Assembly (NCBI RefSeq): GCF_018388465.1
Contig: NZ_CP074404.1
Coordinates: forward strand, 3,162,001 to 3,226,000
Direction of reading: 5' to 3'
Length of the DNA: 64,000 bases
Source of the DNA: Cellulomonas fengjieae
GTDB lineage: Bacteria; Actinomycetota; Actinomycetes; Actinomycetales; Cellulomonadaceae
Shown here: one piece after another, positions 43,759 to 52,680 of the stretch
How the letters are laid out: every line of letters begins with the position of its first letter
How positions within the stretch are numbered: position 1 is the first letter of the stretch
The notes under the pieces: generated by a model
The model's database searches: none
What the model was told of the DNA's origin: nothing
Seen by the model: the letters and a program-made list of their open reading frames with translations, nothing else
Program-made: the position numbers and the translations under genes

Positions 43759-44009
43759 GCCTGGACGTCCTCGTAGACCGCGACCACGTCCTCGATCACG
43801 GGGTTGGACAGCACGTGCTCGCCGGCCGCGCGGGCCGCGGCGAGGATCTCCTCGGTCACCGGCCCGTCGACCTCGAGCTCGAACCGCTTGCCCTGACGGA
43901 CGGACGCGAACTGGCCGAACCCGAGGCGCGGCAGGGCGCCGGCGACGGCCTTGCCCTGCGGGTCGAGGATCTCGGGCTTCGGCATGACATCGACGACGAC
44001 TCGTCCCAC
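43755..44009 (-). CDS. purS: Phosphoribosylformylglycinamidine synthase, PurS subunit
   Basis: An 84-residue protein that bridges PurL and PurQ. '[19 protein letters not shown]' and '[14 protein letters not shown]' are diagnostic. The start is GTG 44009. TAGAAT (44058-44053 on the minus strand) is a good -10 box, with transcription from about 44046. Confidence 0.93.
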   Translation of the reverse strand: MGRVVVDVMPKPEILDPQGKAVAGALPRLGFGQFASVRQGKRFELEVDGPVTEEILAAARAAGEHVLSNPVIEDVVAVYEDVQA

Positions 44010-44052
44010 GAAAGGGCTCCAGGTGTTCGCGCGGCGCTGGGGGGTCGCGGCG

Positions 44053-44058
44053 ATTCTA
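44053..44058 (-). promoter_or_regulatory. -10 box of purSQ
   Basis: TAGAAT on the minus strand, 44 nt before the purS start codon; no clear -35 box is seen. Confidence 0.4.
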
Positions 44059-44089
44059 GCGAGTGCTCCGCGCGGTCCCGCGCCCATGT

Positions 44090-45085
44090 TCAGTCGGTGG
44101 AGACCAGCGCCGGGACGAGGCCCTCACGGAAGGTGTCGACGGGCGGAGGTCCCCCGGTCACGGCGATGGTCAGCACGTCGACGAGCGCGAGGTCGTCGGG
44201 GCCGGATCGCGCTGCGTGCCAGGTCACCACCATCCCCGGGAGTACGGCCAGGGCCGCCACGGAGAGGACGTCCGGACGCCCCAGCCAGGACGTGCCGACG
44301 GACGCCACCGCCACCCCCGCGGCCGTGAGCACGACATGCCGCACGGTCGGGCCGACCAGGCGTCGGGCGGGCTGCGGAGGTCGGCCGGCGACCACCCTGC
44401 GCAGACGGAGCCGTGCGAGCACCGCGAGCAGGGCGCCGGTCAGGAGCGCGACGCCGAGCACGGCCGGCGGGGCGTGGGGGGCAGTCACCACCCCGGCGAC
44501 GGCGAGCCCGAGCGTCAGCATCCCCGTGCTGCGCCGCGCGGTCAGCCGGTCGCGCATGATCCAGCCGAACATCAGCGAGTCGGCGGTGAGCTCCTCCTCC
44601 TCGTCAGGGACGAGGTGCTTGCGCGCGTGCTTGCGGCGCCAGCGAGGTCCGTGCAGGGCCATGCCGAGCACCGCCACCAGCAGGAAGACTGCGACGAGGT
44701 CCCACGGCACGGCGACCTCGTCGGCGCCGAGTGCCTGGACCACCAGGACCAGACCGACGCCCCACAGGGCCGCGAGGGCGGCCCGGAGGGAGAAGAGTGC
44801 GCCTTCGACGTCGTCGCGGACCCACCCGCGGTACCGCGCGGGCAGGCGTCGATCGGCGATCCGGTACGCCAGGAGCGCAGGCAGCGGCGGTCGCGTGCGC
44901 GCCCTGGTGCGCCACCCCGCGAGCACGAGCCCTGTGGCGGTCCGCGCATCCAGGCGCGTCGCACCGGGATCGGCCAGGTCGGCCAGCACGGCGGTGACCT
45001 CGTCGGCCCGCTGCGAGCGCCAGCGCCGCGGGTAGGCGCGGAGCCAGCACTGGACGGAGCGCTCGAAGCGGGGGTCGACGCTCAT
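44090..45085 (-). CDS. PadR-associated membrane protein, copy 2
   Basis: A 331-residue protein. The N-terminus 'FERSVQCWLRAYPRRWRSQRADEVTAVLADL' resembles that of the upstream neighbour, followed by 'PARYRGWVRDDVEG'. Six or more hydrophobic helices occur from ~105 onward. The two proteins are paralogues. Proteins with this 'RAYPxxWR' start often follow PadR regulators in actinobacteria; function unknown. The start ATG 45085 overlaps the preceding stop (ATGA). Confidence 0.75.
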   Translation of the reverse strand: MSVDPRFERSVQCWLRAYPRRWRSQRADEVTAVLADLADPGATRLDARTATGLVLAGWRTRARTRPPLPALLAYRIADRRLPARYRGWVRDDVEGALFSLRAALAALWGVGLVLVVQALGADEVAVPWDLVAVFLLVAVLGMALHGPRWRRKHARKHLVPDEEEELTADSLMFGWIMRDRLTARRSTGMLTLGLAVAGVVTAPHAPPAVLGVALLTGALLAVLARLRLRRVVAGRPPQPARRLVGPTVRHVVLTAAGVAVASVGTSWLGRPDVLSVAALAVLPGMVVTWHAARSGPDDLALVDVLTIAVTGGPPPVDTFREGLVPALVSTD

Positions 45086-46176
45086 CGCGCCTCCTGGACC
45101 AGTGCCGGCACCAGCTCGGTGTCGTAGCGGTCGACCTCGACCGGTCGGCCCGTCCACGCGACGTGCCGCAGGTCGACGAAGGCGGTGTCGGGCGTCGCAC
45201 GGGCCCACAGGACGACGGCGGACGGGAGCAGGACCAGGCACGCGGGCGCGGCGACCGCCGAGAGCGACAGGACCCACGCCCCGGTCGCCTCGGCGAGTGC
45301 CTCGGTGGCGATGAGGCCGGTCCACAGCGCGATGGCGACGCCGGCGCGGGGCGGCAGGCCGACCAGGTGGCGGGCGGGCTGGCCGGGCCTGTCCGGGAGC
45401 CGGCGGGCCAGGCGGCGCGCGACGGCGGCGGCGAGGATGACGCCGGCCAGGAGAGCGCCGGCGAGTACGGCAACCAGGAGCGTCGAGCTCTCCCGATCCT
45501 CGGCCACGAGCTCGAAGCACTGCCCCTGTCCCGGGCAGGGCACCACGCCCGTCCGACTGGGCGCGACGACTGCGGCCGCGGACCACGCCAGGGCACCGGC
45601 GGCCAGCAGGAGGACGAGAACGCGCGAGCCCGGCTCCGCGGCGATCCGCACGCGCGACGTCCGCACCCAGACGAACTCGCCCAGCGTCCGCGGCCCGCCC
45701 GGAGCGGGCCGTGCGTGGTGCTGCAACCTCCTGCGCTCCCCCGCGTCCGAACGGACGCTCAGGCTCATCGCCACGGCCATGACGCCGAATACCGTCCACA
45801 TCGACAAGAACCCGCGCGGGTCCTGGGTGACCGCGGTGCTGTAGAGCGGCAGGAGAAGCAGCCACGCCCGGCCCATCAGGTTGCGGCGCACGTTTCCCGG
45901 CGAGCAGATGTCCCGCCGGACCCACTCGCGGTACTGGGCCGGGACGCGCAGGTCGAACAGCCGGTACGGAAGGTAGTACCGCAGGGGCGGAGTCTGCCGG
46001 CAGCGGGCCGCGATCCCGCCACGAAGCAGGCCCAGCGCCGTGCGGGCGTCCAGCCGACGGGCGCCGTCCGGTGCGAGGTCCAGCAGCAGTGCCGTGACCT
46101 CCGCACCGCGCTGCTCGCGCCAGGCCGGCGGGTACGCCCGCAGCCAGAAGGCGGCGGACCGTTCGAGACCGCGCAT
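45082..46176 (-). CDS. PadR-associated membrane protein, copy 1
   Basis: A 364-residue membrane protein with 'LERSAAFWLRAYPPAWREQRGAEVTALLLDL' at the N-terminus and 'PAQYREWVRRDI' near residue 80, then hydrophobic helices. It shares start, middle and end ('YDTELVPALVQEAR' versus 'FREGLVPALVSTD') with copy 2. The middle part contains 'VVPCPGQGQCFELV', with two Cys in a likely extracytoplasmic loop. It overlaps padR by 1 nt. Confidence 0.75.
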   Translation of the reverse strand: MRGLERSAAFWLRAYPPAWREQRGAEVTALLLDLAPDGARRLDARTALGLLRGGIAARCRQTPPLRYYLPYRLFDLRVPAQYREWVRRDICSPGNVRRNLMGRAWLLLLPLYSTAVTQDPRGFLSMWTVFGVMAVAMSLSVRSDAGERRRLQHHARPAPGGPRTLGEFVWVRTSRVRIAAEPGSRVLVLLLAAGALAWSAAAVVAPSRTGVVPCPGQGQCFELVAEDRESSTLLVAVLAGALLAGVILAAAVARRLARRLPDRPGQPARHLVGLPPRAGVAIALWTGLIATEALAEATGAWVLSLSAVAAPACLVLLPSAVVLWARATPDTAFVDLRHVAWTGRPVEVDRYDTELVPALVQEAR

Positions 46177-46520
46177 CAGGCGGGTCCGAGCGCTGCGCGC
46201 GGCGGCCGGGCGGCGAGCACACGCCTGGCCAGGGAGGCGAGGTCGGTCAGTCGGGCGGTCTCTGCGGCAAGGGCCGCCCGGCCGTCGGGGGTGAGGCGGT
46301 AGTAGCGGCGCAGCCGGCCGTCGACGACGAGCTCCCCGGACGCCTCGATGTAACCCGCCTCGACCAGGCGGTCGAGGATGCCGTAGAGCGTGCCCGCGCC
46401 GAGCCGGACGCGGCCGTCCGACATCGCCTTGACCGCCTGGACGACGCCGTAGCCGTGGCGGGGCTCCTCCGCGAGCGACAGCAGGACGAAGTACGCCTGC
46501 TCGCTCATCCCGAATGCCAC
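46176..46520 (-). CDS. PadR-family transcriptional regulator
   Basis: A 114-residue winged helix protein: 'AYFVLLSLAEEPRHGYGVVQAV' and 'LGAGTLYGILDRLVEAGYIE' are the PadR DNA-binding region. The start may be GTG 46520, which lies 6 nt after a TATATA -10 box (leaderless), or ATG 46508 after GGG. Upstream is a palindrome expected for autoregulation. It heads the operon with two membrane proteins. Confidence 0.87.
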   Translation of the reverse strand: MAFGMSEQAYFVLLSLAEEPRHGYGVVQAVKAMSDGRVRLGAGTLYGILDRLVEAGYIEASGELVVDGRLRRYYRLTPDGRAALAAETARLTDLASLARRVLAARPPRAALGPA

Positions 46521-46521
46521 T

Positions 46522-46537
46522 GCCGATATATATCGGC
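46522..46537. promoter_or_regulatory. PadR operator overlapping its own -10 box
   Basis: GCCGATATATATCGGC is a perfect 16-bp palindrome. The TATATA in its centre is also the only -10 candidate for padR, so a bound dimer would exclude RNA polymerase. Confidence 0.65.
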
Positions 46538-46638
46538 TGGCGACCTATCCGGGCAAGGGTCCCATCGATCTCACGTCCGAGGTCGACGTGCCTGGGCGGG
46601 CCAGCCTGTGCACAACCGGAACGCATGTCGGCCGTCGC

Positions 46639-46654
46639 TCGTACACTTGTTCGA
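46639..46654. promoter_or_regulatory. LexA (SOS) box upstream of the DUF222/HNH gene
   Basis: TCGTACACTTGTTCGA matches the actinobacterial SOS consensus TCGAAC-N4-GTTCGA with a perfect right half and one mismatch in the left. It lies 22 bp before the start codon. Confidence 0.65.
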
Positions 46655-46675
46655 TACGACGCGGAGGTGGAACGG

Positions 46676-48208
46676 ATGACGACGGTTCTCGAGCAGGTGC
46701 TCGACACGGCATCCCGCCCTGCCTCGCGCGATGCCCGCGACGCAGCGGTGCCGGCATGGCGCGACTCGGGCTGGCGGTCCCGCCCGGCTCGCTCGGACCT
46801 CCCCACCACGGTGCCCGATGACGTGCCGGGCGTCCGTGACGCGGTCGGTTCCCAGGACGTCGGCGTGGCGGGCCTGGCTGATCGTCCCGAGCGGTCGGTC
46901 GCTGGCGGGGATGTGGGCGTGCTGGCCACGATGCTGGGGTCGGTTCCTGTCGCGGACCTGTCGGACGTGGCGCTGGTCAACGCGGTCGCTGCCTGGGGGC
47001 AGGTGATCGCGATGGCGCAGGCGGCGCAGGCGGAGGTGGTTCGCGAGATCGAGGCTCGCACGGTCGATGCTCTGGCACGGGTTCCCGACGAGCTCGCGTG
47101 CGCGCTGGTGTGCACCCGCAGGGCCGCGCAGGACCTGTTCCTGCGCGCCTGGGGCGCCGGGCAGCATCCCGCTGTGGCCGACGCGTGGGCGGCCGGCGCC
47201 ATCGACGCGCGCAAGGTCGACGTGATCCTGGCCGAGGCGGCTCAGGTCGAGGCGGGTGCCGTGCGCGCGGTGGTCGCGGACGCCGTCGAGCAGGCGGTCG
47301 AGCTCACCGCTGCCCAGCTGACCCGTCACCTGCGGGCGAGCGTCATCGGCAGCGACCCGGCCGCGGCGGAGAGGCGGCGGGTCACCGAGCGCGAGCGGCG
47401 CGGGGTGTTCCTGGACCTGGCCCCCGACGCGATGGCCCGCCTGATCGCCTACCTGCCCGCCGCCGAGGCCACCGCGGCGTTCACCGTGATCGACGCCCTG
47501 GCCGGGCACGGCGCCCCGGACGGTGACCCTCGCACGATCGACCAACGCCGCGCCGACGCGTTCGCCGACGTGTTCACCACGATCCTGGACCGCCAGGCCA
47601 CGCTGGACGGCACCCCGCTGCCGCGCAAGCGTGGCCGCCGCGTGTCCATCCAAGTCACCGTCGCCGCATCGACCCTGGCCGGGGTCGACGAGCTGCCGGC
47701 CACGTTGGGGTCGTACGGCCCGATCCCGGCCCAGGTCGCCCGCGAGCTCGCCCAGGACGCCACCTGGCGCCGCGTCCTCACCGATCCCGCCGGACAGGTC
47801 TGCGCCGTGGGCACCACCGCCTACCGGCCCGGAGCGGACCTGACCCGCACCGTCATCGCCCGCGACGTCACCTGCACCTTCCCCGGCTGCCGCCAACCCG
47901 CCACCCGTTGCGAGCTCGACCACCGCATCCCCTACGACCACGCCCACTCCCAGGCCCGACGCGAGCACGACGCTGACCCGCAGACCTGCTTGGAGAACCT
48001 GCACGCGCTGTGCAAGCACCACCACCAGGCCAAGACCACGGGCTGGTGGCAGGTCACCTGGGACAAGAACACCGGCATCTCCACCTGGACCGACCGGCAC
48101 GGCCTGACCTACGCCCGCCACCCCATCCCCGTACACACCACCCCCACCGCCCCCATCCACCGACCCCCACCACCCCCACCACCCGACCCCGGCGACCCAC
48201 CCTTCTGA
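46676..48208 (+). CDS. DUF222 and HNH endonuclease domain protein
   Basis: A 510-residue protein. The helical DUF222 domain covers about 80-330 ('LVCTRRAAQDLFLRAW', 'RRRVTERERRGVFLDL'), and the HNH nuclease domain about 398-450, with 'CTFPGCRQPATRCELDHRIPYDH' in two parts and 'CLENLHALCKHHHQAKT': zinc-binding Cys pairs and catalytic HH. A Pro-rich tail ends the protein. It resembles the 13E12-type repeat proteins of Mycobacterium. GGAGGTGG precedes ATG 46676. The SOS box indicates DNA-damage induction; possible DNA repair or mobile-element-derived nuclease. Confidence 0.88.
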   Translation: MTTVLEQVLDTASRPASRDARDAAVPAWRDSGWRSRPARSDLPTTVPDDVPGVRDAVGSQDVGVAGLADRPERSVAGGDVGVLATMLGSVPVADLSDVALVNAVAAWGQVIAMAQAAQAEVVREIEARTVDALARVPDELACALVCTRRAAQDLFLRAWGAGQHPAVADAWAAGAIDARKVDVILAEAAQVEAGAVRAVVADAVEQAVELTAAQLTRHLRASVIGSDPAAAERRRVTERERRGVFLDLAPDAMARLIAYLPAAEATAAFTVIDALAGHGAPDGDPRTIDQRRADAFADVFTTILDRQATLDGTPLPRKRGRRVSIQVTVAASTLAGVDELPATLGSYGPIPAQVARELAQDATWRRVLTDPAGQVCAVGTTAYRPGADLTRTVIARDVTCTFPGCRQPATRCELDHRIPYDHAHSQARREHDADPQTCLENLHALCKHHHQAKTTGWWQVTWDKNTGISTWTDRHGLTYARHPIPVHTTPTAPIHRPPPPPPPDPGDPPF

Positions 48209-48335
48209 CGGTCGGCTGCCCGAGTGCCGAATGCCATGGCATCCATCCACGACCCCGCAGTCGACGCAGCCCAGCCCGTCGCCGCAGCCCCGCCGCCCAC
48301 CGAGTAAGCGCTCGGTCCGTGTCGGTAGTGGCGGG

Positions 48336-48341
48336 CATGAT
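48336..48341 (+). promoter_or_regulatory. -10 box of leaderless EamA gene
   Basis: CATGAT ends 6 nt before ATG 48348 without ribosome site. Confidence 0.4.
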
Positions 48342-48347
48342 GCGCGC

Positions 48348-49376
48348 ATGACTCCTCCCGGCTCGTCGACGCGCGGCTGGATCGGTTCGTACCTGCTGCT
48401 CGCGGTGCTGTGGGGGTGCAGCTTCCTGTTCATCGCGACGGCGTTGCAGTCGTTCGCGCCGACGCAGGTGGCGTTCGGTCGCATCGTGGTCGGGTTCGTG
48501 CTGCTCGCCGCGATCCTGCTGGTCCGGCGCGAGCGGGTCCGGGTGGAGCGGGCCCGGCTCGGTGACTTCGTGATCGTCGGCACGGTGATGACGGCGATCC
48601 CCTTCGTGCTGTTCGCGCTCGCGGAGCAGCGGGTGACGTCGGTCCTCGCGGGACTGGTGAACGCCACGACGCCCCTGTTCACCGCCGTGTTCGTCGCCCT
48701 CCTGCTCCCCAGCGAGCGGCCGGACCGCGTGCAGGTGGGCGGGCTGCTGATCGGCTTCGGCGGCATCGCGGTGCTGCTGGGCATCTGGAACTCGGGTGCC
48801 ATCGACCTGGTGGGCGGGCTCATGCTGCTGGGTGCGACGTTCTGCTACGGCCTCGGCAACGCGTGGAGCCGCCGCCGGCTCACCGACACCGGCCTGACGA
48901 ACGTGGCGCTGCCTGCCATCCAGCTCGCCGTGGGTGCGGTGGTCATCCTGCCTTTCGCCGTGTCGACCCCCCTGACCGGCGAGCTGGCCCCGGCGCCGGC
49001 GCTGGCACTGCTCGCGCTCGGGCTCGGCGGCACCGGGCTGGCGTACGTCCTGTTCTGGCGGGTCCTGGCGATCGCGGGCGCGACCGTCACGGCAAGCGTC
49101 ACGTACGTGATCCCGCTGGTCTCGACGACGCTCGGCGTCGTCGTGCTCCACGAGGGCCTGCACTGGTACGAGCCTGTGGGCGGTGCGATCGTCCTGGCGG
49201 GCGTCGGGCTCACGCAGTGGGGCGCCGCCCGACGCCGGGCGGCGGACGCGGTGCGGGCAGCGGACGCTGCGAGCACCGAGCACGGCCCGACCCCGGTGCT
49301 GGCGTCCGGGGTCGACGACGCACCGGTCCCCGCACCGCCGGCCCGCGAGCCGACGACGGAGACGCACCGAGGATAG
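48348..49376 (+). CDS. EamA/DMT-superfamily transporter
   Basis: A 342-residue membrane protein with ten predicted helices made of two EamA repeats; 'LLAVLWGCSFLFIATAL' opens the first and 'GLGNAWSRRRL' the second. Relatives export amino acids or metabolites. The C-terminal ~45 residues are a hydrophilic Ala/Pro/Asp tail not normally part of the family. The stop is 7 bp from the convergent ADH stop. Confidence 0.88.
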   Translation: MTPPGSSTRGWIGSYLLLAVLWGCSFLFIATALQSFAPTQVAFGRIVVGFVLLAAILLVRRERVRVERARLGDFVIVGTVMTAIPFVLFALAEQRVTSVLAGLVNATTPLFTAVFVALLLPSERPDRVQVGGLLIGFGGIAVLLGIWNSGAIDLVGGLMLLGATFCYGLGNAWSRRRLTDTGLTNVALPAIQLAVGAVVILPFAVSTPLTGELAPAPALALLALGLGGTGLAYVLFWRVLAIAGATVTASVTYVIPLVSTTLGVVVLHEGLHWYEPVGGAIVLAGVGLTQWGAARRRAADAVRAADAASTEHGPTPVLASGVDDAPVPAPPAREPTTETHRG

Positions 49377-49383
49377 GGCGGCG

Positions 49384-50418
49384 TCAGAGGACGACGACCG
49401 TCATCCCCGGGCCGCTCGACCCATCGCCCAGTGTCGCGAGCGCGGCAGGGGCCTCGTCGAGCCCGATGGTCCGGCCCACCAGGCGCGACGGGTCGAGCTC
49501 GCCGGACGCGATGCGGGCCAGCATCGCCGGGTACTCGTGGGCGGCCATGCCGTGGCTCCCGTACACCTCGAGCTCCCACGCGATGACCCTGCCCATGGGG
49601 AGCGGCGGTGAGGTGTCGTCCCCGAGCAGCAGGCCGACCTGCACGTGCCGACCGCGGCGACGCAGCGACAGCACAGAGGCGGTCGCGGTGGCCCGGCTGC
49701 CCAGGGCGTCGAGCGACACCGCGGCGCCCCCGCCGGTCAGCTCGTGGACCCGCGCGGCGACGTCGCCGGACCCGTCGAGCACCGCGGTCGCCCCCATCGC
49801 GAGCGCCGCGTCCCGCGCGGCCAGGGAGACGTCGACCGCGACCACCCGCGCACCGGCGGCGACGGCGACCATCACCGCCGACAGGCCGACGCCGCCGCAG
49901 CCGTGCACCGCCACCCATTCGCCCGCGGCGGCCCGACCGTGCACGGTGACCGCCCGGTAGGCGGTGGCGAACCGGCAGCCCAGGCCCGCGGCGGTGACGG
50001 GTGACATGCCGGGCGGCAGCCGCACCAGGTTCACGTCGGCGTGGTGGATCGCGACGCGCTCGGCGAAGGACCCGTCGTCGGTGAACCCCGGCTGGCGCTG
50101 GCGCTCGCACACCTGCTGCTCCCCCGCGACGCAGGCGGAGCACGTGCCGCAGGCGCACACGAACGGCACGGTGACCGCGTCGCCCACGGCCCAGGACCGC
50201 ACGAGGGGCCCCACCTCGGTGACGACGCCCGCCAGCTCGTGACCCGGGACGTGCGGCAGGTGGATGTCGTCGTCGTGCCCCTGCCAGCCGTGCCAGTCCG
50301 AGCGGCAGACGCCGGTGGCCGTGACCCGCAGGACCACCCCGTCGTCGGGACACGTCGGCGCGGGGACGTCCTGGACGGTCGGGAGGACGCCGAACGAGGA
50401 GATCACCACGGCACGCAT
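49384..50418 (-). CDS. Zinc-dependent alcohol dehydrogenase
   Basis: A 344-residue medium-chain dehydrogenase. Catalytic zinc ligands: 'GVCRSDWHGW' (Cys) and 'GHELAGVV' (His-Glu). The structural zinc site is 'CACGTCSACVAGEQQVC'. The NAD-binding glycine motif is 'VHGCGGVGLSAV'. The substrate is unknown. ATG 50418 (MRAVVIS) is favoured over ATG 50427. It follows the amidohydrolase gene by 24 bp on the same strand, so the two may share a transcript. Confidence 0.9.
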   Translation of the reverse strand: MRAVVISSFGVLPTVQDVPAPTCPDDGVVLRVTATGVCRSDWHGWQGHDDDIHLPHVPGHELAGVVTEVGPLVRSWAVGDAVTVPFVCACGTCSACVAGEQQVCERQRQPGFTDDGSFAERVAIHHADVNLVRLPPGMSPVTAAGLGCRFATAYRAVTVHGRAAAGEWVAVHGCGGVGLSAVMVAVAAGARVVAVDVSLAARDAALAMGATAVLDGSGDVAARVHELTGGGAAVSLDALGSRATATASVLSLRRRGRHVQVGLLLGDDTSPPLPMGRVIAWELEVYGSHGMAAHEYPAMLARIASGELDPSRLVGRTIGLDEAPAALATLGDGSSGPGMTVVVL

Positions 50419-50442
50419 GGCGCCCATCCTGGCGGACCGGCC

Positions 50443-51906
50443 TCAGAAGGTGCGATGCGTCCACCCGCCCGCGACCAGGGTGCCCGCCACGGGCATCCCA
50501 CGCAGCGGGGCGGTCAGCGGGTCGGCGTCGAGCACGACGAGGTCCGCGGGCCCGTCGACGGTCACGCCGAGCCCGCGGCCGTCGACGGAGGACTCGAGCG
50601 CGACCCGGCGGTCGAGCGCCTGCTCGGGGTGCCACGGCTCGCGGCCGTCGCGGGACCGGGTGACCGCGGCGTCGGCGGCGACCCAGGGATCGAGCGGTGC
50701 CACGGGCGCGTCCGACCCGAGGGCCAGCCGCACGCCGGCCCGGTGCAGCGCGTCGAACGCGAAGGCGCGCTCCGTGCGTCCGGCCCAGTACTGGTCGGCG
50801 ACGTCCCGGTCGTCCATCGCGTGCTCGGGCTGCACGCTCGCCACCACCCCGAGCTCCGCGAACCGTTCCACGTCGTCCCAGGTCACCAGCTGCGCGTGCT
50901 CGACCGACCCGGTCGCGCCGGACGAGGCGAAGGCGTCGAGGGCCAGGGCGTTCGCGGCGTCCCCGATCGCGTGGACCGCGCAGCGCAGGCCGTGCCGGGT
51001 GGCGTGCGCCATCAGGGGCACCAGCCGGGAGGGCGGCACGGTGAGCATGCCGCAGGCGCCGGCACCGGACACGCCGGCGTACGGCTCGTGGCAGTAGGCC
51101 GTCCTGGTGTTGAGCGATCCGTCGGTGATCACCTTCAGCGGACCCTGCTCGACCAGGGAGCCGGGGCCGCCCAGGCTGTCGCCCGTGTGCAGGTCCTCGC
51201 GCAGCACGCGGTCGAGGAAGTCCTCCCACACCCCGGCGCGCACGCGCAGCCGCGCCGGCGCCTGGGCGGTCCGCCGTCGCCACACCGCCAGGTTGTCGGC
51301 GATCTCGAGGTCCACCACACCGACCACGCCTCGCGCGGCGGCGGCGGCGCAGGCGTCGTCGACCAGCGCGTCCGCGATCGCGTCCGGCACCTGGTCGACC
51401 GCACCCTGCAGCGGCATCCACTCGGACTCGCGCAGCAGCCCCGTGGGGTGGTCGCCCACCCCGAGGAACCGCAGGCCCGCCGTCGAGGCCCAGGCGCAGT
51501 GCAGGTCGGCGGAGACGAGGACGACCGGCACGTCGCCCAGCGCGGCGTCCAGCAGTGCCGCGGTCGGGACGTCGGGCCAGAGCCCGTCGCGGAACCCGAA
51601 GCCGACGAGCGCGGTCCCGGCCGTCGGCGGCGGTGCGGCGGCGACGAGCGCGACGGCGTGCGCGGCGGACGTGGCCGCGGAGACGTCGAGCCGGCGCCGC
51701 GCGAGCGCCCACTGGGTCAGGTGGACGTGCGCGTCCCACAGGCCCGGCATCACCCAGCGGCCGTCGAGCGCCACCTGCGTGACGCGGTACGGGACACCGT
51801 CCGCGAGCCCGGGGCCCACGGCGGAGACCCGCCCGTCGCGCACCAGGATGTCGACAGGGGCGACGCCGTCGACCAGCCTGGCCTCGCGCAGCAGTACGGT
51901 CCGCAT
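50443..51906 (-). CDS. Amidohydrolase of the YtcJ/AMDHD family
   Basis: A 487-residue metal-dependent hydrolase. N-terminal 'MPGLWDAHVHLTQWAL' carries the HxH metal motif; 'KVITDGSLNTRTAY', 'CAVHAIGDAANALALDAF' and 'LALGSDAPVAPLDPW' give the other metal ligands, typical of the YtcJ-like amidohydrolase 3 family. The substrate (amide or formamide) is unknown. Its ATG (51906) is directly back to back with the nuclease GTG (51907). Confidence 0.9.
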   Translation of the reverse strand: MRTVLLREARLVDGVAPVDILVRDGRVSAVGPGLADGVPYRVTQVALDGRWVMPGLWDAHVHLTQWALARRRLDVSAATSAAHAVALVAAAPPPTAGTALVGFGFRDGLWPDVPTAALLDAALGDVPVVLVSADLHCAWASTAGLRFLGVGDHPTGLLRESEWMPLQGAVDQVPDAIADALVDDACAAAAARGVVGVVDLEIADNLAVWRRRTAQAPARLRVRAGVWEDFLDRVLREDLHTGDSLGGPGSLVEQGPLKVITDGSLNTRTAYCHEPYAGVSGAGACGMLTVPPSRLVPLMAHATRHGLRCAVHAIGDAANALALDAFASSGATGSVEHAQLVTWDDVERFAELGVVASVQPEHAMDDRDVADQYWAGRTERAFAFDALHRAGVRLALGSDAPVAPLDPWVAADAAVTRSRDGREPWHPEQALDRRVALESSVDGRGLGVTVDGPADLVVLDADPLTAPLRGMPVAGTLVAGGWTHRTF

Positions 51907-52680
51907 GTGAGCACCGTAGAGGCCGGGTACGACCCGGCGTTCCTCGGCCCGCCGGTCCCGCTGCCGGTGCCGGCACAGACCGTCCGCGAGCTGCCGTCGA
52001 CGCACTTCACCGTGCTGCTCGACCCCGAACGCCGCCTCGCCGCGGCGACCGCCGTGAACATCGACGGCGCGCAGCTCGTGGACCTGGAGCGCGGCGACGA
52101 CTGGCACCTGGACGACCGTGTCCCGGCCTCGGAGCAGGCCGGACCGGAGCTCTACGCGGCCAACGACCTCGACCGCGGGCACCTGGTGCGTCGTCGGGAC
52201 CCGGTCTGGGGCGACCTCGCCGTCGCGCGGCGGGCCAACTTCGAGACGTTCGCGTACCCCAACGCCGCCCCGCAGGCCTCCGCGTTCAACCAGGGCGAGC
52301 TGCTCTGGGTCGGCCTCGAGGACCACGTGCTGGAGTACGCGCGGACGCTGGGCAACCGGCTCTCCGTGTTCACCGGGCCGGTGCTGGCCGACGACGACCC
52401 GCTCTACCGTGGCGTACGGATCCCGCGGATGTTCTGGAAGGTCGCCGCCTGGGCCTCGGGGGACGCGCTGCGGGCGACCGGGTTCGTCCTCGACCAGTCG
52501 GCCCTGGTCGCGGGGCTCCAGGCCGCCGACGAGGTCCCCGCGCTGGGCCCGTTCCGCACGTTCCAGGTACCGGTCGCGGACGTGGAGGAGCTCACCGGGC
52601 TGGACCTCGGCCCGCTGCGTGCCGCGGACGTGCTGGACCGCTGGGTTCCGCTGGCCAGCGTGCGGGACGTCCTTCTCTAG
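51907..52680 (+). CDS. DNA/RNA non-specific endonuclease (EndoG/NucA-like)
   Basis: A 257-residue beta-beta-alpha-metal nuclease. The catalytic motif is 'DRGHLVRRRDPVWG' (DRGH with His general base), and the metal-binding Asn lies in 'ANFETFAYPNAAPQASAFNQ'. The start 'GYDPAFLGPPVPLPV' recurs in bacterial homologues and supports GTG 51907. No signal peptide is present, so it may act inside the cell or need another route. The stop overlaps that of the siderophore ATPase by 3 nt. Confidence 0.88.
   Translation: MSTVEAGYDPAFLGPPVPLPVPAQTVRELPSTHFTVLLDPERRLAAATAVNIDGAQLVDLERGDDWHLDDRVPASEQAGPELYAANDLDRGHLVRRRDPVWGDLAVARRANFETFAYPNAAPQASAFNQGELLWVGLEDHVLEYARTLGNRLSVFTGPVLADDDPLYRGVRIPRMFWKVAAWASGDALRATGFVLDQSALVAGLQAADEVPALGPFRTFQVPVADVEELTGLDLGPLRAADVLDRWVPLASVRDVLL

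Noticed and set aside
48130..48205. C/A-rich low-complexity stretch
   Set aside because: It encodes the Pro/His-rich tail of the HNH protein and is not a CRISPR or repeat array.
48231..48242. ATGCCATGGCAT palindrome
   Set aside because: Not located sensibly with respect to the EamA promoter; a 12-bp palindrome can arise by chance in 64 kb of this composition.
46571..48823. 750-codon frame antisense to the DUF222/HNH gene
   Set aside because: A mirror frame of a high-GC gene, rich in Arg, Gly and Val repeats with no domain.
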